This document shows, in pieces, positions 5,893 to 6,385 of a DNA stretch of 6,385 nt. The translations under genes were made by a program, and so were the position numbers. Below the pieces are notes generated by a model, which was not told the origin of the DNA, searched no databases, and saw only the letters and a program-made list of their open reading frames with translations. Source of the stretch: Treponema sp. (GTDB taxonomy: Bacteria; Spirochaetota; Spirochaetia; Treponematales; Breznakiellaceae); NCBI GenBank assembly GCA_031275515.1, contig JAISOQ010000228.1, positions 1 through 6,385 of the forward strand, given 5' to 3'. Positions within the stretch are counted from its first letter, which is position 1. Every line of letters starts with the position of its first letter.

Positions 5893-6385
5893 CCCCCGAG
5901 GAGGGATCGAAAAACATGGCTTCCTTTACGCTCAAAGCCACTTTGGTATTCAAAGACAGTTCCAGGAATTCGGAGCTGACGATCTTTATTTCCTCTCCCC
6001 CTATGTGGGTAATCAGAATAGAATAGCTCCCCTGGGGCTCCGCAAAATCTATCGTCCCGTCGCAGATCCAGGACTCGCCCCGCTCCATGGCCGGGGAAAC
6101 TCCGAAGAATTCGGGCCGTATGCCGAGGACGGCTTCTTTCCCTTCATAGGGGGCCAGGGCCCCGGTAAGGGGAGAGGGGACGGGGTAGCGGAAACCGGCA
6201 CAAACCGCGGCAAGGCCGTCCCCGGTTTTTTCAATTTTGACGGTGAAAAAATTGGTAGGCGGGGTTCCGATAAAGGAGGCGACAAAACGGGTCGCGCTGT
6301 TCCGGTATACTTCCGTCGGGGTTCCGATCTGTTCGATTTTCCCCTGGTACATGACGATGATCCGGTCAGCCAGGCTCATGGCCTC
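5879..6385 (-). CDS. Carbohydrate ABC transporter ATP-binding protein, MalK/UgpC family (partial, 5' end outside window)
   Basis: The last 168 residues of an importer ATPase are visible; the Walker A, signature and Walker B motifs lie beyond the right edge. The frame opens at EAMSLADRI, which in this family follows the H-loop histidine by four residues, so the cut falls just after the switch histidine. Then come GKIEQIGTPTEVY and FIGTPPTNFF, the usual end of the nucleotide-binding domain, and a regulatory TOBE domain with LGIRPE at visible residues 87-92. The reading frame continues to the edge through GAG GCC before the first ATG, so that ATG is internal, not a start. MalK/UgpC/MsmK proteins (about 360-380 aa) form dimers on the inner face of sugar importers. 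Overlap with the GH38 gene suggests a dedicated importer for the glycoside. The gene resembles ycjV of the E. coli ycj cluster in role, but paralogues are too alike to name it. Confidence 0.92.
   Translation of the reverse strand, partial: EAMSLADRIIVMYQGKIEQIGTPTEVYRNSATRFVASFIGTPPTNFFTVKIEKTGDGLAAVCAGFRYPVPSPLTGALAPYEGKEAVLGIRPEFFGVSPAMERGESWICDGTIDFAEPQGSYSILITHIGGEEIKIVSSEFLELSLNTKVALSVKEAMFFDPSSGVRIQ

Noticed and set aside
6377..6379. The ATG at 6379 as the start of a short 166-aa protein
   Set aside because: The frame remains open to the window edge and the ATG is the Met of the conserved EAMSLADR segment, so it is internal to a longer ABC ATPase.
1..6385. CRISPR arrays, tRNA or rRNA genes, insertion sequences, riboswitches
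   Set aside because: No regularly spaced direct repeats, tRNA-like cloverleaf, transposase-like frame or terminal inverted repeats were seen. Coding density leaves room only at 1-143 and 1407-1521.

Overview
This window is a compact stretch of GC-rich bacterial chromosome. It holds two gene groups that converge on a spacer of about 115 bp near position 1450. The plus strand carries one complete gene, a 12-TM major facilitator superfamily (MFS) transporter (144-1406). The minus strand carries the 3' end of a tightly packed sugar-utilisation operon, transcribed from the right edge leftwards: the C-terminal part of a MalK/UgpC-type ABC ATPase (cut by the window end), a complete GH38 alpha-mannosidase-type enzyme of 876 aa, and a complete GH13_18 glycoside phosphorylase of 568 aa that closely resembles E. 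coli YcjM (glucosylglycerate phosphorylase). The ATPase and GH38 genes overlap by 4 bp (ATGA), and GH38 and GH13 are 23 bp apart, so the three are very likely one transcription unit.

The organism cannot be fixed from this sequence. The N-terminal style of the MFS protein (LRGNPRACVYTEP) and the ABC-linked sugar operon remind me of gut-associated spirochaetes (Treponema relatives). That is an impression from memory, not a demonstrated assignment. There are no mobile elements, tRNA or rRNA genes, CRISPR arrays or transcription regulators in the window.

Functional reading: the ABC ATPase would energise import of a small glycoside. The GH13_18 enzyme would split a glucoside with phosphate, most likely glucosylglycerate to glucose 1-phosphate and glycerate. 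The GH38 enzyme has the length and motif pattern of bacterial MngB-type enzymes, which act on mannosylglycerate derivatives. The most interesting hypothesis is therefore one import-and-degradation operon for both glycosylglycerate compatible solutes, the glucosyl and the mannosyl form. Both would release glycerate inside the cell. The permeases, binding protein and any regulator would lie to the right of the window.

Regions without firm genes: positions 1-143 are ambiguous. They hold either the tail of a plus-strand gene or the start of a divergent minus-strand gene, plus a possible promoter for the MFS gene. Positions 1407-1521 hold weak terminator-like hairpins, a G7AG9 tract and a 9-bp inverted repeat.
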